Assembly: GCA_024405645.1 (NCBI GenBank)
Contig: JAKSOJ010000043.1
Span: 1 to 8,429 of the forward strand
DNA length: 8,429 bases
Reading direction: 5' to 3'
Source: Phascolarctobacterium sp.
Lineage (GTDB): Bacteria; Bacillota; Negativicutes; Acidaminococcales; Acidaminococcaceae
The position numbers and the translations under genes were made by a program. Numbering within the stretch: the first letter of the stretch is position 1; every line of letters starts with the position of its first letter. This document shows positions 1-5,367 of this stretch, piece after piece. A model generated the notes under the pieces. The model was given only the letters and a program-made list of their open reading frames with translations. It was not told the DNA's origin and searched no databases.

Positions 1-846
1 CATCTCTTCTTTTAAGAAAGGATAATTCTTATCATCATCGATTAAATCAATGAACTCCTCCTTATCCACTGCCCTACAAAGATTGGACCAGAACTTTTTC
101 TCCAAGCAACCCACGGACACATAACGACCGTCCTTGGTTTCATAAATATTATAGTTAGGATTTGTACCTGTCAGCCAGTTATTGCCACGTTCTGCAACAA
201 AGCCACTGCCAAAATAAAGATTTGCAACACCGGGCATAAGCGTCATGGAGGTGTTGTACAAATTAACATCTATCTCTTGACCTTCGCCAGTAGCCTGAGC
301 ATGACGCAGCGCAATCATAATGCTCATACCAGCCATATAGGACGCAGTCATATCAGCCATTAATACGCCAGGAATAGCAGGCTTTTCCTCGCCACTCATA
401 GCAGTCACGCCTGCAAGACTTACATAGCCAATGTCGTGGTCAGCTTGCTTAGCAAGAGGTCCCTTAGTGCCATAACCAGTCAATGAACAGTAAACAATCT
501 TAGGATTAATCTTGCTAGCATTTTCGTAGTCTACGCCCAGCTTTTTCAGAACGCCAGGGCGATAACTTTCCACAACAACATCTGCAGTTTTAACCAATTC
601 TAAAAATTGTTGCTTACCCTCTTCGGTTTTCAAATCAATGACCACAGATTTTTTGTTGCGATTTACAATCAAAAACCAGTAAGACAAATCACCGATAAAT
701 GGCGGAAAGGTTCGAGAATAATCGCCCTTACCAGGTTCTTCGATTTTGATAACCTCTGCGCCAAAATCGGCCAGAATAGAAGTGCAATAAGGTCCTGGCA
801 AAAGTCTGGACATATCAAGCACGCGAATACCTTCTAAGGCTAACAT
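1..846 (-). CDS. CaiB/BaiF-family CoA-transferase or acyl-CoA racemase, 3' end outside window
   Basis: This is the first 282 residues of a family III CoA-transferase, which normally has about 380-400 residues; no stop is reached before the left edge. These enzymes move CoA between carboxylic acids through an enzyme-bound acyl anhydride on an aspartate; a subgroup (alpha-methylacyl-CoA racemase) epimerises 2-methylacyl-CoA instead. The N-terminus (MLALEGIRVLDMSRLLPGPY) and the stretch EVIKIEEP are typical of the CoA-binding Rossmann part. The expected catalytic aspartate is Asp165 in LMADMTA. His137-Asp138 in QADHDIGY resembles the AGHDINY motif of the racemase subgroup, so racemase is a real alternative; substrate cannot be told. 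The ATG at 846 is chosen because GGAGAT (853-858) lies six bases upstream and the family's usual N-terminus begins there. The gene follows the rRNA methyltransferase gene by 14 bases, so it is probably co-transcribed with it. Family call is firm, activity is inferred. Confidence 0.9.
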   Translation of the reverse strand, partial: MLALEGIRVLDMSRLLPGPYCTSILADFGAEVIKIEEPGKGDYSRTFPPFIGDLSYWFLIVNRNKKSVVIDLKTEEGKQQFLELVKTADVVVESYRPGVLKKLGVDYENASKINPKIVYCSLTGYGTKGPLAKQADHDIGYVSLAGVTAMSGEEKPAIPGVLMADMTASYMAGMSIMIALRHAQATGEGQEIDVNLYNTSMTLMPGVANLYFGSGFVAERGNNWLTGTNPNYNIYETKDGRYVSVGCLEKKFWSNLCRAVDKEEFIDLIDDDKNYPFLKEEM

Positions 847-860
847 AAAATCATCTCCAT

Positions 861-2084
861 TTATACTACTTGGAAAATATAGAATTTCAAATAATTGGTT
901 TCAGGAACGTTCCAAAGAATTGGATGATCAGGACCTTGTTGACGCGCTTCAATTTGACGCAAAGAAACATTGGCATCTTTGGCAGCTTCATGAAGCATCT
1001 CGACAAAAAGATCTTCCTTCATAAAATGAGAACAAGAACAGGTTGCCAAATAACCACCACGAGGCAAAAGCTTCATAGCCTTCAAATTGATTTCCTTGTA
1101 CCCACGAATTGCATTTTTAACAGTGGAACCAGATTTGGTAAAGGCAGGAGGATCAAGAATAATGAAATCGTAGTCCTTATTCTTCTCGTTCACAAGCTTG
1201 CTCAGAAGGTCGAAAACATTGTCCTCCAGACCTTTCATGACATTGTCTACGCCATTGATTTTGGCATTATGGTCGGCCATACGCACAGCTTCGGCAGAAA
1301 TATCGACAGCGGTAACTTTTACAGCTCCGCCCTTGGCAGCATTCAAAGCGAAGGAGCCTGTATGGGTAAAGCAGTCCAAAACATGGCGACCGCGGGCAAT
1401 CTTGCGAATTGCTTGGCGATTGTATTTTTGATCTAGGAAGAAACCTGTTTTTTGACCGTTTTCAACATCAACAGTATAGTTTATGCCATTTTCCACGATT
1501 TGTGTAGTAACATCTGTGGTTGGCGGAATAAGGTCGCTTGCAAACCAACCTTTTCCCTCTTCCATGCCTTCTAGACGACGGATTTTAACGTCATTACGTT
1601 CAAAAAGGCCACGCACAGGAATTCCCATCTCTTTAAGAATTTTAATGAGAAGCTCAAAGAGCATTCTCTTGCGCAGTTCAGTGCCCAAGCTCAAGGTTTG
1701 GGTTACAATTAAATCGTTGAACAAATCAACGGTAAGACCAGGGAATTGGTCTGCTTCGCCAAAAATTAAACGGCAGCATTTGAAGTCTTCAGGGCCCATA
1801 ACAGTCATACGATAATCTAATGCATAACGCAAACGACGTTCCCAAAAAACTTCATCGAATTTATCGTTAGTATTGGTGGAAATAATACGCACGCGAATCT
1901 TGGAAATGTCATTAACAAAACCAGTACCAAGATACTTGCCCTTGCTGGTCACAACATCAACCAAATCGCCATTTGTATATTCACCCTCAACCTTGGTTAC
2001 CTCTTCACCAAACACCCAAGGATGCCCATTACGAGCAGCTCTTTCCCCTTTCGGTGTTATAAAAAATCTAGCATAAGGACGCAT
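861..2084 (-). CDS. rlmI: RlmI-family class I SAM-dependent rRNA (cytosine-C5) methyltransferase
   Basis: This is a 407-residue protein of the RlmI/RlmK family; E. coli RlmI makes m5C1962 in 23S rRNA, and that is the probable role here, acting on the large ribosomal subunit. An N-terminal PUA-like RNA-binding domain covers about residues 1-75 (ARFFITPKGERAARNGHPWV). A middle domain carries GEADQFPGLTVD (109-120) and the family signature VENGQKTGFFLDQ (207-219). The Rossmann methyltransferase domain has motif I at VLDCFTHTGSFAL (235-247), the acidic ribose-binding VDIS (260-263), motif IV DPPAF (311-315) and a TCSCS motif (348-352), whose Cys351 aligns with the expected catalytic cysteine. Length is normal for the family. 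The ATG at 2084 has GGAGG six bases upstream (2091-2095). A promoter at 2125-2153 and the terminator-like element behind metQ indicate that this gene starts its own transcript. The exact target base is inferred from the family, not shown. Confidence 0.93.
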   Translation of the reverse strand: MRPYARFFITPKGERAARNGHPWVFGEEVTKVEGEYTNGDLVDVVTSKGKYLGTGFVNDISKIRVRIISTNTNDKFDEVFWERRLRYALDYRMTVMGPEDFKCCRLIFGEADQFPGLTVDLFNDLIVTQTLSLGTELRKRMLFELLIKILKEMGIPVRGLFERNDVKIRRLEGMEEGKGWFASDLIPPTTDVTTQIVENGINYTVDVENGQKTGFFLDQKYNRQAIRKIARGRHVLDCFTHTGSFALNAAKGGAVKVTAVDISAEAVRMADHNAKINGVDNVMKGLEDNVFDLLSKLVNEKNKDYDFIILDPPAFTKSGSTVKNAIRGYKEINLKAMKLLPRGGYLATCSCSHFMKEDLFVEMLHEAAKDANVSLRQIEARQQGPDHPILWNVPETNYLKFYIFQVV

Positions 2085-2090
2085 AGCATA

Positions 2091-2095
2091 CCTCC
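2091..2095 (-). promoter_or_regulatory. Ribosome binding site of the rRNA methyltransferase gene
   Basis: GGAGG on the minus strand lies six bases before the ATG at 2084. It fixes that start, because no other start codon in the frame has a comparable site. Confidence 0.75.
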
Positions 2096-2124
2096 AAATT
2101 TGTAGTAAGTCTCTTCATAATGTA

Positions 2125-2153
2125 AGTATAGCATAAAAATGCTGAATTATGAA
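2125..2153 (-). promoter_or_regulatory. Extended -10 promoter for the rlmI-type/CaiB-type operon
   Basis: Reading the minus strand, a -35 hexamer TTCATA (2153-2148, four of six consensus bases) is followed by a 17-base spacer and the -10 hexamer TATACT (2130-2125). The spacer ends in TGC, giving an extended -10 (TGn) that would offset the weak -35. Transcription would start near 2118 and give a leader of about 34 bases. This is read from the sequence by eye and not experimentally supported. Confidence 0.6.
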
Positions 2154-2177
2154 TGGCGAAGGCGGAATAAGTGCTGA

Positions 2178-2238
2178 GTTATGCAAAGATTTAGTTTGAC
2201 CATTAAATATCAAAAACGCGAAGGAATCGTCTTTACAC
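2178..2238. repeat. Two degenerate copies of the hairpin arm beside element A
   Basis: Positions 2178-2200 (GTTATGCAAAGATTTAGTTT, then GAC) and 2212-2238 (starting AAAAACGCGAAGGAATCG) resemble the left outer arm of element A at 2254-2277 (AAACCGCAAAGATTTGG, then TTTAGAC). They lack the conserved hairpin core. They look like decayed or partial copies of the same repeat family lying between the element and the methyltransferase promoter. The similarity of the second copy is weaker than that of the first. Confidence 0.5.
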
Positions 2239-2252
2239 ATCAACAAACATCA

Positions 2253-2375
2253 CAAACCGCAAAGATTTGGTTTAGACGAGGCGGAAGGAAAAAAGGGTAT
2301 GGGGACAGTACTAAAACGTACGGACCCATACCCTTTTTGACGACAACGAAGTATTAACCAAATATCTGCGGTTTG
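2253..2375. repeat. Structured repeat element A (two-helix palindrome)
   Basis: Left arm 2253-2274 pairs with right arm 2354-2375 at 19 of 22 positions. Inside are two facing 15-base segments (2275-2289 and 2339-2353), both beginning with GACGA. A perfect 14-bp stem follows (2290-2303 with 2325-2338), topped by GTAC (2308-2311) facing GTAC (2318-2321) around a six-base loop. The core 2271-2353 matches element B (3800-3882) at 80 of 83 positions. The element begins six bases after the metQ stop codon. The structure is symmetric enough that the functional strand cannot be assigned; the minus-strand reading works as a terminator for metQ. Confidence 0.85.
2289..2333 (-). terminator. Probable intrinsic terminator of metQ (inner hairpin of element A)
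   Basis: On the minus strand the stem GGGTATGGG (2333-2325) pairs with CCCATACCC (2303-2295) and is followed directly by six T residues (2294-2289), the form of a Rho-independent terminator. On the plus strand the same stem is followed by five T residues (2334-2338), so it could act in both directions. It separates metQ from the methyltransferase operon, which has its own promoter. Confidence 0.7.
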
Positions 2376-2380
2376 AGCAA

Positions 2381-3196
2381 TTAGAAGGCAGCGACTACAG
2401 CACCTTTATATTTCTCTTCAATAAATTTCTTAACTTCAGGAGATTGGAGAGCCTTCATCAATTTAACGATTTCAGGTCTGGTTTCATCGCCTTTACGAAC
2501 TGCAACGATGTTAACATAAGGAGATTTGCTGTCTTCGAGAACAAGAGAATCTTTAACCGGATTCAGTTTAGCTTCCATAGCGAAGTTAGAGTTGATTACA
2601 GAAACATCGGTATCATCCAAGGAACGAGGCAGAAGAGCTGCTTCAATTTCAACAATCTTCAATTTCTTGTCATTACCAGTGATATCGCCAACAGTTGCTT
2701 TAATGCCAACGCCATCTTTCAATTTGATGAGTTTAGCAGTTTGCAGGAGTGCAAGTGCACGACCGCAGTTGGAAGGATCGTTAGGAACGGAAATCTTTGC
2801 GCCTTCAGGAACGTCTGCAATGTTTTTAATCTTTTTGGAATAGATACCCATAGGTTCGATATGAACGCCACCAGCGGATACCAACGGAAGTTTACGTTCG
2901 GAAGCGAAGCTTTCAAGATAAGGAATGTGTTGGAAATAGTTTGCATCCAATTCTTTATCGTTCAAGGACAGGTTCGGTTTTACATAATCAGAGAATTCCA
3001 TTATTTCCAGGTTAACGCCTTGTTTAGCAAGAACAGGTTTAACTTGAGCAAGAACTTCTGCATGGGGAACAGCAGTAGCACCTACTTTAATGGTAACGTT
3101 TTTGTTTTCAGCTTTCTTTTGTTCACCGCCGCCACAACCAGCGATAAGGGATGCAGATACAGCCAAGGTTAATAATGCGATAGATAATTTTTTCAT
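2381..3196 (-). CDS. metQ: MetQ/NlpA-family methionine-binding lipoprotein of an ABC importer
   Basis: This 271-residue protein is the substrate-binding component of a MetNIQ-type importer; it binds methionine outside the membrane and delivers it to the MetI permease. The N-terminus is a lipoprotein signal (MKK, hydrophobic stretch, lipobox LIAG followed by Cys21), so the mature protein should be lipid-anchored at Cys21. The mature part has the NlpA-family stretches VGATAVPHAE (38-47), YFQHIPYLESF (87-97), GIYSKK (117-122) and VPNDPSNCGRALALL (137-151), the last being part of the ligand site. Length is normal. The ATG at 3196 has a strong AGGAGGAAG site at 3202-3210. A T-box leader with an apparent Met specifier sits upstream, which independently supports methionine as the ligand. 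No metN or metI is adjacent: upstream is the fumarase-type operon, downstream a terminator. The importer partners must be elsewhere, or the gene has been separated from them. Confidence 0.95.
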   Translation of the reverse strand: MKKLSIALLTLAVSASLIAGCGGGEQKKAENKNVTIKVGATAVPHAEVLAQVKPVLAKQGVNLEIMEFSDYVKPNLSLNDKELDANYFQHIPYLESFASERKLPLVSAGGVHIEPMGIYSKKIKNIADVPEGAKISVPNDPSNCGRALALLQTAKLIKLKDGVGIKATVGDITGNDKKLKIVEIEAALLPRSLDDTDVSVINSNFAMEAKLNPVKDSLVLEDSKSPYVNIVAVRKGDETRPEIVKLMKALQSPEVKKFIEEKYKGAVVAAF

Positions 3197-3201
3197 GATT
3201 T

Positions 3202-3210
3202 CTTCCTCCT
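3202..3210 (-). promoter_or_regulatory. Ribosome binding site of metQ
   Basis: AGGAGGAAG on the minus strand is close to the full anti-Shine-Dalgarno complement and lies five bases before the ATG at 3196. It is outside the T-box terminator hairpin, so regulation acts on transcription and not by hiding this site. Confidence 0.8.
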
Positions 3211-3246
3211 AAATATATACATTAATGAGTTTATGTGCTGGCAAAT

Positions 3247-3293
3247 AAAAAAACTTTCGCCAATGCACATTTTTTAGTGCAAAGGGACGAAAG
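3247..3293 (-). terminator. Regulated terminator of the T-box leader
   Basis: On the minus strand CTTTCG (3293-3288) pairs with CGAAAG (3259-3254), with an inner GCAC/GTGC helix (3280-3277 with 3268-3265), and seven T residues follow (3253-3247). The strand at 3286-3281 (CCCTTT) is shared with the antiterminator, where it can pair with AAAGGG at 3312-3307. The two folds are therefore mutually exclusive, as expected of a T-box switch. Confidence 0.85.
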
Positions 3294-3527
3294 CGCCGTG
3301 GTACCACCCTTTTTCGTATGAGCCTCACAACTCATACCTCTCGAGTACGCGGGATAAACCTTTAATACTCCAGTGCTATAACGGGCACACCCGAGTGACC
3401 TAAACATTTCTGATTCAGCCAACTAGCTCCAAGACCATCTTCAGCTAAACTCATCGCTCCCTCTTACACCAACCAAGGGCTCTCTATGCCGATTTATTAA
3501 GCCTACTCTTCTCTTCATCGCTGAAAG
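3247..3527 (-). promoter_or_regulatory. Methionine-type T-box riboswitch leader of metQ
   Basis: This leader reads the charging state of a tRNA and lets transcription continue when the tRNA is uncharged. Stem I is closed by TTCAGC (3525-3520) with GCTGAA (3419-3414). It contains the AGTA motif (3507-3504), an AGAGAGCC stretch (about 3486-3479) and the distal loop GGTTGGTGTAAGAGGG (3474-3459). The helix GGCTTAAT facing GTTTAGCT places GAAGATGG at the specifier loop, so the specifier is probably ATG (3438-3436), methionine. Stem III is GTATGAG/CTCATAC (3337-3331 with 3322-3316). The T-box itself, GGGTGGTACCACGG, is at 3309-3296; its TGGT (3306-3303) would pair with an ACCA tRNA end, consistent with an A discriminator as in tRNA-Met. 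Family assignment is firm; the specifier codon is inferred from hand folding. Confidence 0.93.
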
Positions 3528-3546
3528 TTATTAACTTATGTGTCGT

Positions 3547-3575
3547 ATTCTAAAACAATCAATTATGAATGTCAA
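3547..3575 (-). promoter_or_regulatory. Consensus promoter of the T-box/metQ transcript
   Basis: On the minus strand a perfect -35 hexamer TTGACA (3575-3570) and -10 TAGAAT (3552-3547) are separated by exactly 17 bases. The predicted start near 3540 lies about 13 bases before T-box stem I. The stretch just upstream (about 3608-3576) is almost pure A/T with phased tracts and could act as an UP element. A strong promoter is expected where control is by attenuation. Confidence 0.85.
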
Positions 3576-3636
3576 ACAAAAAACTAAAATTTTAAAAATT
3601 TTTATTTTCGCAAAGCATATTGTAAACTTTGTGACA

Positions 3637-3698
3637 ATTAAACCCAAAAGGCATTATCTAAGTATGTATCCAAAAACTTGCAAGAATCACCTTTAAAT
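3637..3698. repeat. Direct repeat, copy 1 (108-base period)
   Basis: This 62-base stretch recurs at 3745-3806 with about eight differences. The shared part includes GTATCCAAAAACTTGCAAGA, which in the second copy is the left outer arm of element B. Copy 1 carries the arm but not the hairpin core. Confidence 0.75.
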
Positions 3699-3710
3699 AT
3701 ACTAACCCTA

Positions 3711-3735
3711 AAACCGCAAAGATTTGTGTTTAGAC
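3711..3735. repeat. Isolated copy of the element A-type arm
   Basis: AAACCGCAAAGATTTG followed by TGTTTAGAC is nearly identical to the left arm of element A at 2254-2277, although it sits beside element B. It lacks a facing right arm and the hairpin core. It lies between the two copies of the 62-base direct repeat, so arm types A and B alternate here. Confidence 0.65.
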
Positions 3736-3744
3736 AAAAATGAA

Positions 3745-3806
3745 ATTAAACCTAAAAGGAATAACCTAAGTACGTATCCAAAAACTTGCAAGAATCGCCT
3801 TTAGAC
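3745..3806. repeat. Direct repeat, copy 2, leading into element B
   Basis: This is the partner of 3637-3698, offset by 108 bases. Its right end is the left outer arm of element B, and from GACGAGG (3804) onward it continues into the hairpin core while copy 1 does not. Confidence 0.75.
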
Positions 3807-3904
3807 GAGGCGGAAGGAAAAAAGGATATGGGGACAGTACTAAAATGTACGGACCCATATCCTTTTTGACGACAACGAAGTATAAAGCGATTATCGCAAG
3901 TTTT
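3781..3904. repeat. Structured repeat element B (two-helix palindrome)
   Basis: Left arm 3781-3803 pairs with right arm 3883-3904 at 20 positions, with two mismatches and one bulged C. The facing 15-base segments 3804-3818 and 3868-3882 are identical to those of element A. The inner stem 3819-3832 with 3854-3867 is a perfect 14 bp. Relative to element A, the stem carries A3826-T3860 in place of G2297-C2331, a compensatory change, and one loop change (T3846 for C2317). The right arm overlaps the stop codon of the hydro-lyase beta subunit (3905-3903). This is the same repeat family as element A, 1529 bases away and in the same orientation. Confidence 0.85.
3818..3862 (-). terminator. Probable intrinsic terminator of the six-gene operon (inner hairpin of element B)
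   Basis: On the minus strand GGATATGGG (3862-3854) pairs with CCCATATCC (3832-3824) and is followed by six T residues (3823-3818). It lies about 40 bases after the beta-subunit stop codon and before the metQ promoter. Five T residues on the plus-strand side make it potentially bidirectional. Confidence 0.7.
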
Positions 3905-4469
3905 ACTCTTTAGAGTATTTAGCAATGCCCACTTTATAAAAATCATTCCCCTCACAATCAATCGCCACAATCGCAGGGAAATCCTTAACTTCATAACGAC
4001 GAATTGCTTCTGGACCAAGATCTTCATAAGCAATCATCTCTTCGCCCTTGATAGAACCAGCAATTACCGCAGCTGCACCACCAATAGCAACCATATAAAC
4101 AGCTTTATGCTTAACACAAGCATCGATTACTTCTTGGCTACGCAGACCTTTGCCAATCATGCCACGCATGCCTTGTTCGATCATAGTCGGAGTATATTTG
4201 TCCATACGACCACTGGTAGTAGGACCTGCAGAACCAACAACTTCACCAGGCTTGGTAGGAGAAGGACCAACATAATAAATTACATTATCCTTTAAATCCA
4301 AAGGCAATTTTTCGCCTCGAGCGAGAGCTTCGGTCAAGCGTTTGTGAGCAGCATCACGAGCAGTATAAATATAACCACTAATGCGTACTACATCACCAGC
4401 CTTTAAGGATTTTACAGTTGCTTCATCCTGGGGAGCATTAATATATTTGATAGCAGTTTGTTCACTCAT
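3903..4469 (-). CDS. Class I Fe-S hydro-lyase beta subunit (fumarate hydratase or L-tartrate dehydratase)
   Basis: This 188-residue protein is the small subunit of the two-subunit Fe-S hydro-lyases, corresponding to the C-terminal domain of one-chain class I fumarases. With the alpha subunit it would interconvert fumarate and L-malate, or dehydrate L-tartrate to oxaloacetate. Family stretches are GDVVRISGYIYTARDAAHKR (25-44), GPTTSGRMDKYTP (82-94), the glycine-rich IGGAAA (129-134) and EDLGPEAIRRYEVKDFPAI (149-167), all typical of the beta domain. The ATG at 4469 is preferred over an in-frame upstream start at 4517. It has an ideal AAGGAGG (4482-4476), and the preferred start gives the family N-terminus and length, while the longer form adds 16 residues that overlap the alpha gene. 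The 11-base gap to alpha suggests translational coupling. The length favours two-subunit fumarase over E. coli-type TtdB, but the substrate is not settled. Confidence 0.93.
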   Translation of the reverse strand: MSEQTAIKYINAPQDEATVKSLKAGDVVRISGYIYTARDAAHKRLTEALARGEKLPLDLKDNVIYYVGPSPTKPGEVVGSAGPTTSGRMDKYTPTMIEQGMRGMIGKGLRSQEVIDACVKHKAVYMVAIGGAAAVIAGSIKGEEMIAYEDLGPEAIRRYEVKDFPAIVAIDCEGNDFYKVGIAKYSKE

Positions 4470-4475
4470 AATGTT

Positions 4476-4482
4476 CCTCCTT
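4476..4482 (-). promoter_or_regulatory. Ribosome binding site of the beta subunit, overlapping the alpha stop codon
   Basis: AAGGAGG on the minus strand shares two bases with the TAA stop of the alpha subunit (4483-4481) and lies six bases before the ATG at 4469. This arrangement lets a ribosome finishing alpha restart on beta and would keep the subunits in balance. It also decides the beta start. Confidence 0.8.
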
Positions 4483-5326
4483 AAATCATCATTTCCGCAC
4501 GACGAGCTTGATGGCAATTCAGATTAACTGCGCAGGGCATACCGCCGATATGAGTATTTGCAAATTCAATATTAACAGCCAAAGCAGTGGTTCTTCCGCC
4601 CAGACCAGAAGGTCCAACGCCAGTCTTATTAACCAACTCCAAAAGTTCTTCTTCCAAAGCTGCGTAACGAGGATCAGCATTGTGCTCACCAATATTGCGA
4701 GCCAAAGCCTTCTTGGCAAGAATTGCGCAAAGCTCCATATTGCCGCCTACGCCAATGCCAACAGTTACAGGAGGACATGGATTAGGACCAGCGCTACGAA
4801 CGGTATCAACAACAAATTTTTTGATTCCCTCTACACCATCAGCGGGCTTGAGCATTTTTAATGCGCCCATGTTTTCACTGCCACAGCCTTTAGGAATGAC
4901 GATTAAATTAACCTTATCCCCAGGAACAATTTTGGTATGAATAATTGCAGGAGTATTATCGCCACTATTTTTACGAGTGAAAATAGGGTCGCCAACGGAG
5001 GATTTACGAAGATAGCCTTCGGTATAGCCTTTAGCAACACCCGCATTAATAGCAGTTTCTAAATCTCCACCTACGAAATGAACATCTTGTCCGATTTCGA
5101 TGAAAACAACTAACAGACCAGTATCTTGGCAAAGGGGTACAACTTTTCTTTCCGCTAATTCGTAATTTGCCACCAAGGTACTAAGAATTTCTCTACCCAA
5201 TGGAGACTCTTCAGTTTTTATAGCTTCTTGGATTTTGTCGCGCACTCCTTGGGGAAGAAAGCAACAAGAATCAATACAAAGCTTTGCTACAGCTGTAGTA
5301 ATTTCAGAGACATTAATTTCGCGCAT
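4481..5326 (-). CDS. Class I Fe-S hydro-lyase alpha subunit (fumarate hydratase or L-tartrate dehydratase)
   Basis: This 281-residue protein is the catalytic, cluster-bearing subunit of an oxygen-sensitive [4Fe-4S] hydro-lyase. The three expected cluster cysteines are Cys66 in PLCQDTG, Cys148 in PKGCGSENMG and Cys184 in PNPCPPVTVG. Other family stretches are NSGDNTPAIIHT (120-131), GIGVGGNME (190-198), TGVGPSGLGG (235-244) and the C-terminal HIGGMPCAVNLNCH (259-272). Residues 1-35 are helical and Cys-rich (LCIDSCC), as is common in this family. The ATG at 5326 has AGAGGTG at 5340-5334. The beta gene follows after 11 bases. In an anaerobe the natural role would be the fumarate/malate step of a reductive or oxidative branch of the citric acid cycle. 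Fumarase is the better guess from subunit sizes, but L-tartrate dehydratase has the same fold and motifs. Confidence 0.93.
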   Translation of the reverse strand: MREINVSEITTAVAKLCIDSCCFLPQGVRDKIQEAIKTEESPLGREILSTLVANYELAERKVVPLCQDTGLLVVFIEIGQDVHFVGGDLETAINAGVAKGYTEGYLRKSSVGDPIFTRKNSGDNTPAIIHTKIVPGDKVNLIVIPKGCGSENMGALKMLKPADGVEGIKKFVVDTVRSAGPNPCPPVTVGIGVGGNMELCAILAKKALARNIGEHNADPRYAALEEELLELVNKTGVGPSGLGGRTTALAVNIEFANTHIGGMPCAVNLNCHQARRAEMMI

Positions 5327-5367
5327 GCAAATACACCTCTCTTGTAATTTTATTTTTTAGCATATAG

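Noticed and set aside
870..1436. Long plus-strand open frame opposite the rRNA methyltransferase gene
   Set aside because: It is antisense to a gene with complete family motifs, has no recognisable domain and no ribosome binding site of note. The same holds for plus-strand frames at 607-837, 2444-3172 and 4508-4861.
3231..3422. Minus-strand open frame of 63 codons upstream of metQ
   Set aside because: It lies wholly within the T-box leader, whose conserved sequence and paired elements account for the region.
3619..3637. Inverted repeat ATTGT-ACAAT as a regulator operator
   Set aside because: Arms are only five bases in A/T-rich sequence, it is not near a promoter in a way that suggests control, and it matches no operator well enough (a Rex-like reading fails in one half).
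2178..3806. CRISPR array from the repeated arms
   Set aside because: The copies are degenerate, spacing is irregular, there are only a few per locus, and no cas genes are present.
4470..4517. Longer N-terminus for the beta subunit, starting at 4517
   Set aside because: The 16 added residues overlap the alpha coding region and lack family similarity, while the ATG at 4469 has an ideal ribosome binding site.
5327..5367. Internal promoter in the 41-base gap before the alpha subunit
   Set aside because: The gap is A/T-rich with several TATA-like strings but no -35 at a suitable distance.
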